DNA from: AP-15 sp963732095
Lineage (GTDB): Bacteria > Pseudomonadota > Alphaproteobacteria > ATCC43930 > CGMCC-115725
Direction of reading: 5' to 3'
DNA length: 64,000 bases
Assembly: GCA_963732095.1 (NCBI GenBank)
Contig: CAVSZA010000049.1
Coordinates: 3,334 to 67,333, forward strand
Positions 8,395 to 17,181 of the stretch are shown here, piece by piece. The notes under the pieces are model-generated. The model had not been told where the DNA came from. It saw nothing but the letters and a program-made list of their open reading frames with translations, and made no database searches. Numbering within the stretch: position 1 is the first letter of the stretch; the number at the start of each line of letters is the position of its first letter. Both the position numbers and the translations under genes were made by a program.

Positions 8395-9177
8395 TTACCC
8401 GAGCGGAATTTCGCGCAGCGCCGTCGTGTCCTGGCGCGCGCCGGCGAGCACGTAATTGACGTCGGTGCCGGCGATCACAAAGCGTGCGCCGAGGCGGATC
8501 AGTTCCCCCTGCAGGGCGACATTATGGCGAATGCCGCCGACCCCGAGCACCTTGCCATGGGTACGGCAGGCGCCGGCAACACGTTCATAGGCTTGGCGTA
8601 GACGCGGATGGTCGACCTGGCCAGGAATCCCGTAGTCGGTCGTCAGGTCGCCCGAACCGATCAATAGCACATCAATGCCGGGCAATGCCGCGATCGCCGC
8701 GGCATTGTCGATACCCTCGGCAGTCTCCAGCATGACGATAAGGGCTGTTTCCGCATTGAGCCTCTCGTTGATCTCGCCGAGCGGCATTGCACGGTAGCCG
8801 AGTGCCGGCCCGAGACCCATCACCGAACGCTGGCCGAGCGGCGGGAAGCGGCAGTTGTGCACTACCGCTTCGGCTTCGCTGCGATTATTGACGTGCGGGA
8901 CGATGACGCCCTGCGCACCGCCGTCGAGCACCCGGCTCGACCAGTGCGCATCATGGCTCGGCACGCGCACCAGCGGGGTGATCCCGATGCCGATCGCCGC
9001 GGCGCAGATCGTCGCGGCCGTGTCGATCGAATAAGGGCTGTGCTCCATATCGACATAGAGCGCGTCATAGCCGCCTGCCTTGGCGACCATCGCGATGTCG
9101 ACCGTGCGCGCTAGGCGCAAATTCATGCACAACACCAGCTCACCGGCCGCGAGCTTCTGCTTCATCGAATTGGCCAT
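8395..9177 (-). CDS. HpcH/HpaI family aldolase
   Basis: A 260-residue class II (metal-dependent) aldolase of the 4-hydroxy-2-oxo-heptanedioate type. Visible motifs are DALYVDMEHSPYS near residues 39-51, TPLVRVPSHD near 66, GAQGVIVPHVNN near 87, MLETAEGIDNAAAIAALPGI near 148 (metal-binding Glu) and VLLIGSGDLTTDYG near 170 (metal-binding Asp). The enzyme cleaves 2-keto-3-deoxy or 4-hydroxy-2-oxo acids to pyruvate plus an aldehyde. The exact substrate is unknown. It likely heads a transcript with alkB and the small secreted protein. Confidence 0.88.
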   Translation of the reverse strand: MANSMKQKLAAGELVLCMNLRLARTVDIAMVAKAGGYDALYVDMEHSPYSIDTAATICAAAIGIGITPLVRVPSHDAHWSSRVLDGGAQGVIVPHVNNRSEAEAVVHNCRFPPLGQRSVMGLGPALGYRAMPLGEINERLNAETALIVMLETAEGIDNAAAIAALPGIDVLLIGSGDLTTDYGIPGQVDHPRLRQAYERVAGACRTHGKVLGVGGIRHNVALQGELIRLGARFVIAGTDVNYVLAGARQDTTALREIPLG

Positions 9178-9190
9178 GCGTGCCTCCCTT

Positions 9191-9256
9191 TGCCCCTCAC
9201 CCCGACCCGTTGATTCCCTCGCCTCGCTTGCGGGGAGAGGGCTAGGGTGAGGGGCA
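9191..9256. repeat. Dispersed palindromic intergenic repeat (family A)
   Basis: GCCCCTCACCCCGAC on the left is the imperfect inverse of AGGGTGAGGGGC on the right, with a GC-rich centre. Related sequences occur at 21024-21143, 29498-29541, 32163-32220, 48696-48831, 50070-50119 and, more weakly, 51678-51722. Such REP-like elements are common between genes of soil alphaproteobacteria. Confidence 0.7.
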
Positions 9257-9263
9257 GCTCACC

Positions 9264-10313
9264 TCAGCCGCAGGCGACGGCGTAGACGTCGCGGACGCCT
9301 TCGGGCAGCCGGGTTTCGGTCCAACTGCGGCCGCCGTCCTGCGTGCCGAACACCTGGCCGAAGCGCGAGACGCCGTAGACCTGGTTGGGGTCGCGCGGAT
9401 GCACGGCGACACCCATCATCGTCGCCTCCGCCTTGACGCCATGGTCGAAGCGCTTCCAGGTCTGGCCGACGTCGTCGGTGCGGTAGATCGAGCCGTCGGT
9501 GCTGCGCGCCGCCGGACTGAGGCAAGCATACATGACCTTGGGGTCGTGCGGCGACACGCGGATGTCGCGGCCATAGGTCAGCGGCGAGAAGCGGCTGATT
9601 TCCATGTCCTGCCAATGCTCGCCGCGGTCGCTGCTGCGGAAGAGGCCCATGCGGTTGGCGAGGAACACCGTGCCTGGAGCCGCGGCGCTGCAGGTCAGCG
9701 CGTGGCCGTCGAGCATGCCCTCGATCTCGGTCTGGCTGCCTATCCGGCTGCGATATTTGGGCTCCTCGCAGAAGCGGATCAGATCGGCCGTGCAATCCTC
9801 CCAGCTCTCGCCGCCATTGCGGCTGCGCATCGCGCCGTTGGCTTCCAACGTCGCATACACGTCATCGGGCGAATTCGGATCGACATCGAGTCGCATGACC
9901 CGGCATGCGAAACCCATGATCACCCGGTCGGGGAGGCCCGGGTCGGCCATCTTGCGCCAGGTGTCGCCGCCGTCCTCGCTGCGATAGACGCCCGGAGGCG
10001 TCGCGCCGGCGTAAACCACGCGCGGGTTCTTCGGGTGAATACAGACCGACCAGATGTCGGCATCCTCGGGAAGACGCAGCCGCTCCCAGGTGTTGCCGCG
10101 ATTGGTGCTGCGGTAGGCACCCTTTGTGCTGCCGACATAGACCACATCGGGGTTTTCCGGATGGACTGTGATCGCGTGGACATCGGCGTCTTCCGGTACA
10201 CCGTTGGTCAGATGCTCCCACCGGTTGTCGCCCGCTTGCTGCCGGAAAATGCCGCCGGCCGTTGCTCCCATCGATCGCGCCGTACCGGCATAAACATGAG
10301 TGCTCGCCATCAT
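9264..10313 (-). CDS. Asp-box (BNR) beta-propeller protein, sialidase/VPS10-like
   Basis: A 349-residue repeat protein with about six Asp-box motifs of the form S-x-D-x-G-x-T-W: YRSTNRGNTW, YRSEDGGDTW, RSRNGGESW, FRSSDRGEHW, YRTDDVGQTW and GTQDGGRSW, spaced about 45-60 residues apart. This predicts a six- or seven-bladed propeller like photosystem-assembly or sortilin-type proteins. The Arg triad of true sialidases is not obvious, so exo-sialidase activity should not be assumed. No convincing signal peptide is seen (MMASTHVYAGTARSMG). It is divergent from the aldo/keto reductase. Confidence 0.75.
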   Translation of the reverse strand: MMASTHVYAGTARSMGATAGGIFRQQAGDNRWEHLTNGVPEDADVHAITVHPENPDVVYVGSTKGAYRSTNRGNTWERLRLPEDADIWSVCIHPKNPRVVYAGATPPGVYRSEDGGDTWRKMADPGLPDRVIMGFACRVMRLDVDPNSPDDVYATLEANGAMRSRNGGESWEDCTADLIRFCEEPKYRSRIGSQTEIEGMLDGHALTCSAAAPGTVFLANRMGLFRSSDRGEHWQDMEISRFSPLTYGRDIRVSPHDPKVMYACLSPAARSTDGSIYRTDDVGQTWKRFDHGVKAEATMMGVAVHPRDPNQVYGVSRFGQVFGTQDGGRSWTETRLPEGVRDVYAVACG

Positions 10314-10392
10314 TCTCCTCCCTCGCCTGGATTGCCGCGGCGATCATACCTCTCTATTAGAGCTTGTCACAAAGCTTTAGCTGGAGAGATGG

Positions 10393-11394
10393 ATGACTGG
10401 TGCTGTTAACACGGAGCGCAGGAGGCTCGGTAAGACGGGACCGGAGGTCTCGGCGATCGGTCTCGGCTGCATGTCCTTGTCGGGGGTCTACGGCACGAGC
10501 GACGATGACGCCGGGGTCCGGCTGATCCACCGGGCGATCGAGCTCGGCGTCGACCATTTCGACAGCTCGGACATGTATGGCTGGGGCCAGAACGAGGAAT
10601 TGCTCGGCCGGGCATTAAAGGGCCGGCGCAACGGCGTCGTGATTGCGAGCAAATTTGGCCAGACGCGCCGGCCGGGCGGCGCCAACGGCGTCGACGGCCG
10701 CCCCGCCTATGTCGCCCAGGCGTGCGAGGCGAGCCTCAAGCGGCTCGGCGTCGATGTCATCGATCTGTATTATCAGCACCGGGTCGATCCGGCGGTGCCG
10801 GTCGAGGAAACCGTTGGCGCCATGTCACGGCTCGTCGAACAGGGCAAGGTTCGGTATCTGGGGCTGTGTGAAGCTCGGCCGGAACGCATCCGCGCGGCCC
10901 ACGCCATCCATCCGATCGCCGCCGTGCAGAGCGAATTCTCACTGCTCTACCGGGAAGAGGCGACCGAGATACGCGAGCTGACTCGCGACTTGGGCATCGC
11001 CTTTGTCGCCTATGCGCCGCTCGGGCGCAGCCTATTGACCGGCGACGTCCCCGATCTCGGAAATTTGGCCGAGGGCGACACACGCGGCCGTCACCCCCGG
11101 TTCATGGGCGACAATTTCGCCAAGAACCGCGAGCTAGTGCAACGCATCGAGGCGATCGCCGAGGAGAAAGGCTGCACCCCCGCGCAGCTCTGCCTCGCCT
11201 GGCTGTTGGCGCAAGGCCCCGACGTGATCCCGATCCCGGGCACCAAGCGCATCGAACGGCTGGAGGAAAACCTCGGCGCGATGCGCGTGCGCTTGACCGA
11301 GGCTGATATCGATCGCATCTCGACAGCAATGCCGATCGGTGCGGCTGCCGGCACCCGCTACCCTGAAGGCGGGATGCGGGGCGTGTATATCTGA
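10393..11394 (+). CDS. Aldo/keto reductase
   Basis: A 333-residue NADPH-dependent (beta/alpha)8 reductase. The tetrad is visible: Asp in DHFDSSDMYGWG (near 57-59), Tyr in the same motif, Lys in VIASKFG (near 84) and His in YYQHRVDP (near 127). The phosphate-binding end reads PGTKRIERLEENLGAM. The N-terminal RRLGKTGPEVSAIGLGCMSLSG fits the AKR13-like group of aryl-alcohol or sugar aldehyde reductases. Ribosome site GGAGAG precedes ATG 10393. Substrate unknown. Confidence 0.9.
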   Translation: MTGAVNTERRRLGKTGPEVSAIGLGCMSLSGVYGTSDDDAGVRLIHRAIELGVDHFDSSDMYGWGQNEELLGRALKGRRNGVVIASKFGQTRRPGGANGVDGRPAYVAQACEASLKRLGVDVIDLYYQHRVDPAVPVEETVGAMSRLVEQGKVRYLGLCEARPERIRAAHAIHPIAAVQSEFSLLYREEATEIRELTRDLGIAFVAYAPLGRSLLTGDVPDLGNLAEGDTRGRHPRFMGDNFAKNRELVQRIEAIAEEKGCTPAQLCLAWLLAQGPDVIPIPGTKRIERLEENLGAMRVRLTEADIDRISTAMPIGAAAGTRYPEGGMRGVYI

Positions 11395-11457
11395 GGTTTG
11401 CCCGTTATCGGGTAGATCGCATAAACTCCGATCTCGAACAGAGAAAGTGAGGAGAGG

Positions 11458-11976
11458 ATGGCGTCACCGAAAAAGCTGTCGCATATCGTGTTGCAGACCA
11501 ACCGCCGGCGCGAGATGATCGATTGGTACTGCACGGTGCTTGGGGCCGAGATACTTTACGAAGCCGAACGCATCTCGTTTATCAGTTATGACGACGAGCA
11601 TCACCGGGTCGCCTTCCTCGATCCCGGGCCGCTAACTGAGCGGCAGCCGGACGCGGCGGGCCTGAATCACGTTGCGTTCACCTTTGGCGGTCTCGACGAT
11701 CTGATCGACAATTACCAGCGGCTCGAAAAGCTGGGGATCCGCCCGCAGCGGTGCGTCAATCATGGCGTGACAACGTCGATGTACTACCACGATCCCGATA
11801 ACAATCAGGTCGAGCTATTGGTCGACAATTTCGCGACCGCAACCGAGGGCCAAGCCTACATGCGGGGGCGGTCAGCCACCGACAAGAACCCGGTCGGGAT
11901 CGTCTATGACCCGGAAGAGCTGGTCGCGCGCGTCCGCGATGGGTTGCGCGTCGAGGAACTCGCCTCGATTAACTAA
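11458..11976 (+). CDS. VOC (glyoxalase/extradiol dioxygenase fold) family protein
   Basis: A 172-residue vicinal-oxygen-chelate protein with two beta-alpha-beta modules. Candidate metal ligands are His in KKLSHIVLQTNR (residue 9), His in GLNHVAFTF (near 72) and Glu in DNNQVELLVDN (near 120), the same H-H-E pattern as ring-cleavage dioxygenases such as BphC. AGGAGAGG precedes the ATG. It sits 63 bases after the aldo/keto reductase and may be co-transcribed. The aromatic substrate, if any, is unknown. Confidence 0.82.
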   Translation: MASPKKLSHIVLQTNRRREMIDWYCTVLGAEILYEAERISFISYDDEHHRVAFLDPGPLTERQPDAAGLNHVAFTFGGLDDLIDNYQRLEKLGIRPQRCVNHGVTTSMYYHDPDNNQVELLVDNFATATEGQAYMRGRSATDKNPVGIVYDPEELVARVRDGLRVEELASIN

Positions 11977-11990
11977 AACGGGCAACTAAA

Positions 11991-13322
11991 TCAGCTCGCG
12001 AGCGGGTGTGGCCGCGGGTTCGAGCCGTCGCTGAACCGGGATAAACGAAACGGCGCCGGGTCGACCAGAGTTGGGTCGCCGGCGACCATATCGGCCGCCA
12101 GCTTGCCGGCCCCCGGACCGATGCCGAAGCCATGGCCGGAGAACCCGGTGGCAATGAAGAAACCGGGCAGGGTGTCCACCGGTGAGATCACCGGTATCGC
12201 ATCGGGCATCACGTCGATCATGCCGCCCCAGCTTTCGGCGACCACCGCGTTGCGGAACACCGGGAAAGCCTCGGCTGTGGCGGCGCGCGCACGATCGACG
12301 ACAAACTGGTCGGGCTCCGGATCGAGCACGCGCATGGCCTCGAACGGGGAGGTCTGGTCCAAACCCCAATGCCGCGGGATGCGCCATTCCTCGACCCAAC
12401 GGCGGCCGACGCGGAACCGCAATTTCTTCCAGTGCAGCCGCGCTGCGGGCAGATAATCGAAGAACAGCCGGAAATTATCGGGCACGAGGTCGATCGTGCG
12501 AACCCCGAGGGTCGCGACGGTGTAGCCGCCGTCCATCCGTTTGCGAAACCCGAATAGGCCCCCCGATGCCGAAATTTCCGGGCCGCCTTCGAGCGGCTGC
12601 GTGCGCATGACCGTCGCCAGCACCTTGAGCTGCGGCAGCGCGATGCCGAGATTGCCGCAGAACAGCCGGCACCACGCGCCGCCGGCGAGCACGACCTTGT
12701 CGCAAGAGATGCGCCCCTTTTCGGTCACCACCGCCGAGACGCGCCCGCCCGCTGTTTCGATGCCGCGGGCGGCGCATTGGGTCATGATCGACGCGCCGTG
12801 CCGCCGCGCCGCTTCGGCGATCGCCGGAGCCGCCCTCTGCGGTTCGGCCTTGCCGTCGCTCGCTGTATAGAGCGCGCCCGTCCAGTTGCCGGTCAATCCA
12901 GGCATCAGCTCCGCAGCTTCGGCGCGGGTGAGTATGCGGGTGTCGAGCTGATATTGGCGGGCGTGCTCGAGCCAGGTTTCGAGCTGCCCGAGCTCGGCCT
13001 GGGTCTCGGCCAGATACATGATGCCGGCTTGCCGAAAGCCGGTCTCGGCCTCGACCAATTCGTTCATGCCTTGCCACACTCGCAGGCTCTCGATGATCAG
13101 CGGCAATTCGCGCGGATCGCGTCCCATCTTGCGGCACCAGCCCCAATTGCGGCTCGACTGCTCGCCGGCAATGTGCCCCTTCTCGCACAGCACCGCCTGG
13201 ACCCGCTTCTGGGCCAGAAACAGCGCCGTGCTGGTACCGATGATCCCGCCGCCGATGATCACGACATCGGCGCGCGCCGGCAGCACCTCATCGGACCGTA
13301 CAGGATCTACTCGCGGCGCCAT
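11991..13322 (-). CDS. FAD-dependent oxidoreductase, DAO / sarcosine-oxidase-beta-like
   Basis: A 443-residue flavoprotein. The FAD-binding Rossmann motif VVIIGGGIIGTSTALFLAQK lies at about residues 19-38, followed by EKGHIAGEQSSRNWGWCRK, typical of glycine/sarcosine oxidase-type DAO proteins where the Ser/Arg region contacts FAD. The C-terminus has GHGFGIGPGAGKLAADMV, the second FAD-contacting segment. It probably oxidises an N-methyl or amino acid substrate. Substrate and electron acceptor cannot be read from sequence. Confidence 0.85.
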   Translation of the reverse strand: MAPRVDPVRSDEVLPARADVVIIGGGIIGTSTALFLAQKRVQAVLCEKGHIAGEQSSRNWGWCRKMGRDPRELPLIIESLRVWQGMNELVEAETGFRQAGIMYLAETQAELGQLETWLEHARQYQLDTRILTRAEAAELMPGLTGNWTGALYTASDGKAEPQRAAPAIAEAARRHGASIMTQCAARGIETAGGRVSAVVTEKGRISCDKVVLAGGAWCRLFCGNLGIALPQLKVLATVMRTQPLEGGPEISASGGLFGFRKRMDGGYTVATLGVRTIDLVPDNFRLFFDYLPAARLHWKKLRFRVGRRWVEEWRIPRHWGLDQTSPFEAMRVLDPEPDQFVVDRARAATAEAFPVFRNAVVAESWGGMIDVMPDAIPVISPVDTLPGFFIATGFSGHGFGIGPGAGKLAADMVAGDPTLVDPAPFRLSRFSDGSNPRPHPLAS

Positions 13323-13351
13323 CGGATTATTAGACCCCGGCGGCGGCGGTT

Positions 13352-13475
13352 GTCATTCCGGGATGCCCCGAAGGGGCGAGCCCGGAACCCATGAACACCG
13401 GCGAGAGCCCAGGGTGTCGGAGGTCTGTGTTCATGGGTTCCGGGCTCGCGGACTGCGCCCGCGCCCCGGAATGAC
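13352..13475. repeat. Long imperfect palindrome, GTCATTCCGGG family (family B)
   Basis: GTCATTCCGGG at the left end is inverted as CCCCGGAATGAC at the right. Inside, GAGCCCGGAACCCATGAACACC is matched by TGTTCATGGGTTCCGGGCTCG on the other arm, so almost the whole 124 bases can fold on itself. It lies between two convergently or tandemly placed minus-strand genes. A similar sequence type is widespread in Bradyrhizobium relatives. Confidence 0.75.
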
Positions 13476-13490
13476 AGCGCTTGTACATAC

Positions 13491-14600
13491 TCAATCGATC
13501 GCGGCGTGCACGAGGTTGGCGACGCGGTCGAGGCGGGCCGTGTGCCACGGATCGGGTGACATGAAGTTTGTGATGTAGGTGAACGAGACGCCGCTCGTCG
13601 GGTCGGCCCATGAATATGAGGTGCCGGCGCCGCCGTGGCCGAAGCTTTCCGGCGCGCCGATCGTGCCGAGGCCGCGAATGCGGTCGCTGTCGCCGCGGAC
13701 ATGCGGGCCCAGGCCGCGATGCATCGGGATGCCGCCCATCGCATCGTCGCCGCGGTCGCCGGTATGATTGCGCGTCACGTAGCTGACGAGCCGCGGCGAC
13801 AACAGCCGCACATTGCCGAGGCGGCCGTGGCCCAGCAGCATCTGGTAGAACGCCGCCATCCCGCGTGCGGTCGCATAGCCGCCGCCGCTCGGCATGCCGG
13901 CGGCTTTGAATTCCGCCGAATTGTCGCGGGCCTCCGGCGCATAGGTGTCGGCGCAACGCTCCTGCTCACTCGGCGGGACGCCGACAAAGACGTCCTTTGC
14001 GAGCCCGAGACGCGCCAGCACCTGTTCCCGGATCACGTCGCGATAATCTTGCCCGGTCACCGCCTCGATGACCATTGCCTGCGTCAAATGCGCGGCGCGC
14101 GGGTGGTATTGCAGCCGCGTGCCGGGGGTCCAGTCGAGCGAGAAGTCGCAAACCTCGGCGCGCATCCTCGTGTGATCGGTCCACGTCGCCTGAGTCACAT
14201 CGCCGCTCGGAAAGCCGCCCTGATGGGTCATGACCTGATGCAAGGTGATCTCGCCCTTGCCGCGCTTGGCGAACTCCGGTAGGTGGTCCGCGATCCGGTC
14301 CATAAAGGAAAGTTTACCTTCCTCGATCAATGTCCAGACCGCGCAGCTGGTCAGAACCTTAGTCTGGCTGAACAGCAGGAAAAGCGTGTCGTCCGTTGCC
14401 GGCAGGTTCCGGCCCTCGGTCTTGGCATCGCCATAGGTGCGGAACAGCACCAGCTTGCCGTGACGCGCCAGCGCTATCTGCGCGCCGGGGTAACGGCCGT
14501 CCTCGATATGCTGGCGGATCAGCCGATCGAGATGCTGCAGCGGCGTCGCGGCGAAGCCGAGGCTGGCCGGGTCAGCGGAAGGCAACGGGTAGTCGGGCAT
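13491..14600 (-). CDS. Beta-lactamase-family serine hydrolase
   Basis: A 369-residue class C beta-lactamase-like hydrolase (PF00144). The start ATG at 14600 (MPDYPLPSADPASLGF) has GAGGAG 7 bases upstream. The longer open frame to 15266 runs over the thiolase and is discarded. The nucleophile motif SxxK is FSQTKVLTS (near residues 78-86), the second motif is Y in LQYHPRAAHL, and the KTG-equivalent is GHGGAGTSYSWADP near 330. No signal peptide is seen, so it is likely a cytosolic esterase rather than a beta-lactamase. Confidence 0.85.
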   Translation of the reverse strand: MPDYPLPSADPASLGFAATPLQHLDRLIRQHIEDGRYPGAQIALARHGKLVLFRTYGDAKTEGRNLPATDDTLFLLFSQTKVLTSCAVWTLIEEGKLSFMDRIADHLPEFAKRGKGEITLHQVMTHQGGFPSGDVTQATWTDHTRMRAEVCDFSLDWTPGTRLQYHPRAAHLTQAMVIEAVTGQDYRDVIREQVLARLGLAKDVFVGVPPSEQERCADTYAPEARDNSAEFKAAGMPSGGGYATARGMAAFYQMLLGHGRLGNVRLLSPRLVSYVTRNHTGDRGDDAMGGIPMHRGLGPHVRGDSDRIRGLGTIGAPESFGHGGAGTSYSWADPTSGVSFTYITNFMSPDPWHTARLDRVANLVHAAID

Positions 14601-14738
14601 GGCGGTCTCCTCACAAGGTCCTGCTGCAATGCTACATGACCGCGCGCGCTTGTGGGAGGGGCATGCGTGCTCGCGGATAGGCGGGAGGAGGGGTTTCGGC
14701 GTAAGATCGCGCCGCAGCTGCTTCCCAGGGAGGATGAA

Positions 14739-15941
14739 ATGCGCGAAGCCGTCATCGTATCGACCGCCCGCACTCCGATCGGCAGGGCTTATCGCGGTGC
14801 TTTCAACGATACGCAGGCGCAGGCTCTCGCCGGCCACGTCGTCGCAGAGGCAGTGCGGCGCGCCGGCGTCGATCCGGCCGAGATCGAGGATGTCGTGCTG
14901 GGCGTCGCGCTGCAGCAAGGGTCCAGCGGCTTCAATTTGGCCCGCCAGGCGGCGGTCCGCGGCGGGCTGCCGGTTTCGGTAGCCGGGATGACGATCGATC
15001 GCCAATGCGCCTCGGGTCTGATGGCGATCGCCACCGCCGCAAAACAGATCGCGGACGACGGAATGGAAATCGCTGTCGGCGGCGGGGTCGAGTCGATTTC
15101 GCTCGTCCAGAACGAGCACCGCAACCAGCACCGGGCACAGGACCCCTGGCTGCTCGAGCAGCGCCCGGATCTTTACATGACGATGATCGAGACGGCTGAG
15201 ATCGTCGCCGAGCGATACCAGGTTCCCCGCGACGCGCAGGACGAATACGCCCTGCAGTCCCAGCAACGGACCGCAGCGGGACAGGCAGCGGGACGCTTCG
15301 ACCGGGAGATCGCTCCGTTGCCCTCGATCATGCGGGTCGAAAACCGCGAGACCGGCGAACTCTCCCCGGTCCCGGTGACCCTCGAAAAGGATGAAGGCAA
15401 CCGGCCGTCGACGACGCTCGCGGCGTTGGCCTCGTTGAAACCGGTATTCCGCGATGGGCAGACGGTCAAAGAAGGCCGGTTCATCACGGCAGGGAACGCT
15501 TCTCAGCTGTCCGACGGGGCATCCGCCTCGCTGCTGATGGAGGCGAAGGAGGCGGAACGCCGTGGGCTTCAGCCGCTCGGCGCCTATCGCGGTATTGCGG
15601 TTGCAGGCTGCGCGCCGGACGAGATGGGGATCGGTCCGGTTTTTGCCGTTCCAAAGCTGTTACGGCAGCACGGGCTCACGGTCGAGGATATCGGGCTGTG
15701 GGAGCTCAACGAGGCTTTCGCCGTGCAGGCTCTTCACTGCCGCAACCGGCTCGGCATCGATCCCCAGCGCTACAATGTCGACGGCGGCGCCATTTCGATC
15801 GGTCACCCTTATGGGATGTCCGGCGCGCGCATGGTCGGTCACGCGCTGATCGAGGGTAAGCGCCGCGGGGTTCGTCATGTTGTCGTCACAATGTGCGTCG
15901 GCGGCGGCATGGGCGCCGCCGGTCTATTTGAGGTCTTGTGA
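14739..15941 (+). CDS. Acetyl-CoA acetyltransferase / thiolase
   Basis: A 400-residue thiolase. ATG 14739 (MREAVIVSTARTPIGRAYRG) follows CAGGGAGG, so the upstream extension to 14652 is discarded. The acyl-accepting Cys is in DRQCASGLMAI near residue 89, the His in AISIGHPYGMSGARM near 352, and the second Cys in VTMCVGGGMGAAGLFE near 383. NEAFAVQAL is also present. It condenses or cleaves acetoacetyl-CoA or longer 3-ketoacyl-CoA, and may finish degradation in the surrounding catabolic genes. Confidence 0.93.
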   Translation: MREAVIVSTARTPIGRAYRGAFNDTQAQALAGHVVAEAVRRAGVDPAEIEDVVLGVALQQGSSGFNLARQAAVRGGLPVSVAGMTIDRQCASGLMAIATAAKQIADDGMEIAVGGGVESISLVQNEHRNQHRAQDPWLLEQRPDLYMTMIETAEIVAERYQVPRDAQDEYALQSQQRTAAGQAAGRFDREIAPLPSIMRVENRETGELSPVPVTLEKDEGNRPSTTLAALASLKPVFRDGQTVKEGRFITAGNASQLSDGASASLLMEAKEAERRGLQPLGAYRGIAVAGCAPDEMGIGPVFAVPKLLRQHGLTVEDIGLWELNEAFAVQALHCRNRLGIDPQRYNVDGGAISIGHPYGMSGARMVGHALIEGKRRGVRHVVVTMCVGGGMGAAGLFEVL

Positions 15942-16054
15942 GCCCGTTTTACGGCGCGAACACTGCCGCTCGCCCACTGCGACAAGAAGAATGAAAAATT
16001 AACTACGAATAAAGACTCAATGCGAGCGAAAAGCTGATATTTCATTGAGCGGCT

Positions 16055-16795
16055 GTGAGGGGAACCCTTTTGGGCTACACTAAATGGCTGATCACTGCTT
16101 TGTTTGCGACGCAGGCGCTTACAGGGGATGTAGTAGCGGGTGAGCGGGCGGGCTTGCGCGATGCTCCGGCTGTGCCTGGCAAGCTCGTCCATTCGGGGCG
16201 TCCAGCGGCCAAGAATGTCGATCCGACGGCGCCGCTCGACCGCGTGGCGAGTGCGGTGGATGGAGCGGAATCGAGCCACGGCAGCGATATGGCGATGTGG
16301 CGGCCGGATCCGTCTGGACCGCAAGGGCCGATGCAGGTCGGCGAGGCGGCGGCGACCGATGTCGGCGGCGGGGACCGATTTGATTTATTGCAGAACCGCG
16401 CAATAGGAAGGGCGTATTTGTTACAGCTTTACGGGCGATACCATAATTGGCCCGACGCGATCGCGGCTTACAATTGGGGCATCGGCAAGATGGACGCCTG
16501 GGTCAAAGCCGGACGACCTCGCGACCAGTTTCTCGCGGGTGTGGCGGTCTATTTGCGCCGCGTCCTCCATGAAAGCGGCCTGTGCGACGGCACCGAGCCT
16601 GGACGGCAGCGGCAGCCCAACGAAGAAGCGCGGGAGCCTCAGTCGGCGCCGCCGGACTCGCTTGTTTACGCTGCATGTTCTGGACCCGACGCTTGGGCCG
16701 GACCGTCCGGTTTTGGCGGCGGACCGACGCGATTTTCCCGAAAACTCGACCAGGCGCTGAAGCTGGCTTTGCAGCGTGCGGCGCAGGGCGGGTGA
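16055..16795 (+). CDS. Lytic-transglycosylase-like (SLT domain) protein
   Basis: A 246-residue protein opening with a hydrophobic leader (LLGYTKWLITALFATQALTG). The SLT fold core is AVDGAESSHGSD (catalytic Glu near residue 71), then GPQGPMQVGEAAA, RAIGRAYLLQLYGRY and AIAAYNWGIGKMDAW, the canonical order of the SLT motif blocks. It should cleave peptidoglycan glycan strands in the periplasm. The C-terminal 80 residues are low complexity. Start GTG 16055 is the longest. A TTG at 16070 with AGGGGA in front is also possible. Confidence 0.78.
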   Translation: MRGTLLGYTKWLITALFATQALTGDVVAGERAGLRDAPAVPGKLVHSGRPAAKNVDPTAPLDRVASAVDGAESSHGSDMAMWRPDPSGPQGPMQVGEAAATDVGGGDRFDLLQNRAIGRAYLLQLYGRYHNWPDAIAAYNWGIGKMDAWVKAGRPRDQFLAGVAVYLRRVLHESGLCDGTEPGRQRQPNEEAREPQSAPPDSLVYAACSGPDAWAGPSGFGGGPTRFSRKLDQALKLALQRAAQGG

Positions 16796-16802
16796 TCCGG
16801 TG

Positions 16803-16934
16803 TTACGCTGCCAAGAGCAAACCCGCGATGCGCAAGGCGATATTCCACAGAAAGAGCGACAACGCGATGTTTGACAGCATCGCCGTGTCGAGGGGCAGTG
16901 GCTCTTGCAATCGTGATATTGCCGCCTGTGCCAT
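16803..16934 (-). CDS. Possible 43-residue membrane peptide
   Basis: ATG at 16934 is preceded by GGAGAAG. The product begins MAQAAISRLQEPLPLDTA and ends in a single hydrophobic helix with a Trp-Asn centre. It occupies part of the 385-base gap between the SLT gene and the next membrane gene. No family recognised, so coding status is uncertain. Confidence 0.35.
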   Translation of the reverse strand: MAQAAISRLQEPLPLDTAMLSNIALSLFLWNIALRIAGLLLAA

Positions 16935-17057
16935 CGGGCTTCTCCGCTTGACCACCGCACGGCAAATTCCGCGCTTAAGATTGACTAGCAAACATCGTGC
17001 CATGCTGTTAACAGATGGAAACCGCGGTGTTCCCTTTCCCTTCTACGGCAAGCTGTC

Positions 17058-17084
17058 GCCGACCAGACCGTCGGCCTCTGTTTT
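17058..17084 (+). terminator. Hairpin with weak U-tract downstream of the SLT gene
   Basis: GCCGAC (17058-17063), loop CAGACC, GTCGGC (17070-17075), then CTCTGTTTT. The six-pair stem is perfect but the T run is short and interrupted, and the distance from the gene end is 262 bases. Confidence 0.25.
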
Positions 17085-17181
17085 CAATGTCAACAAATTT
17101 GCAATCAAAGTCTGATAATCTGCGGCCTATCTCCCGTTATGAGCAATACCGGCCCGGCCTATTGACTGCGGGGAAACCGAC

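Noticed and set aside
9399..10409. 336-residue plus-strand frame opposite the Asp-box protein
   Set aside because: No motifs, and it also overlaps the aldo/keto reductase start.
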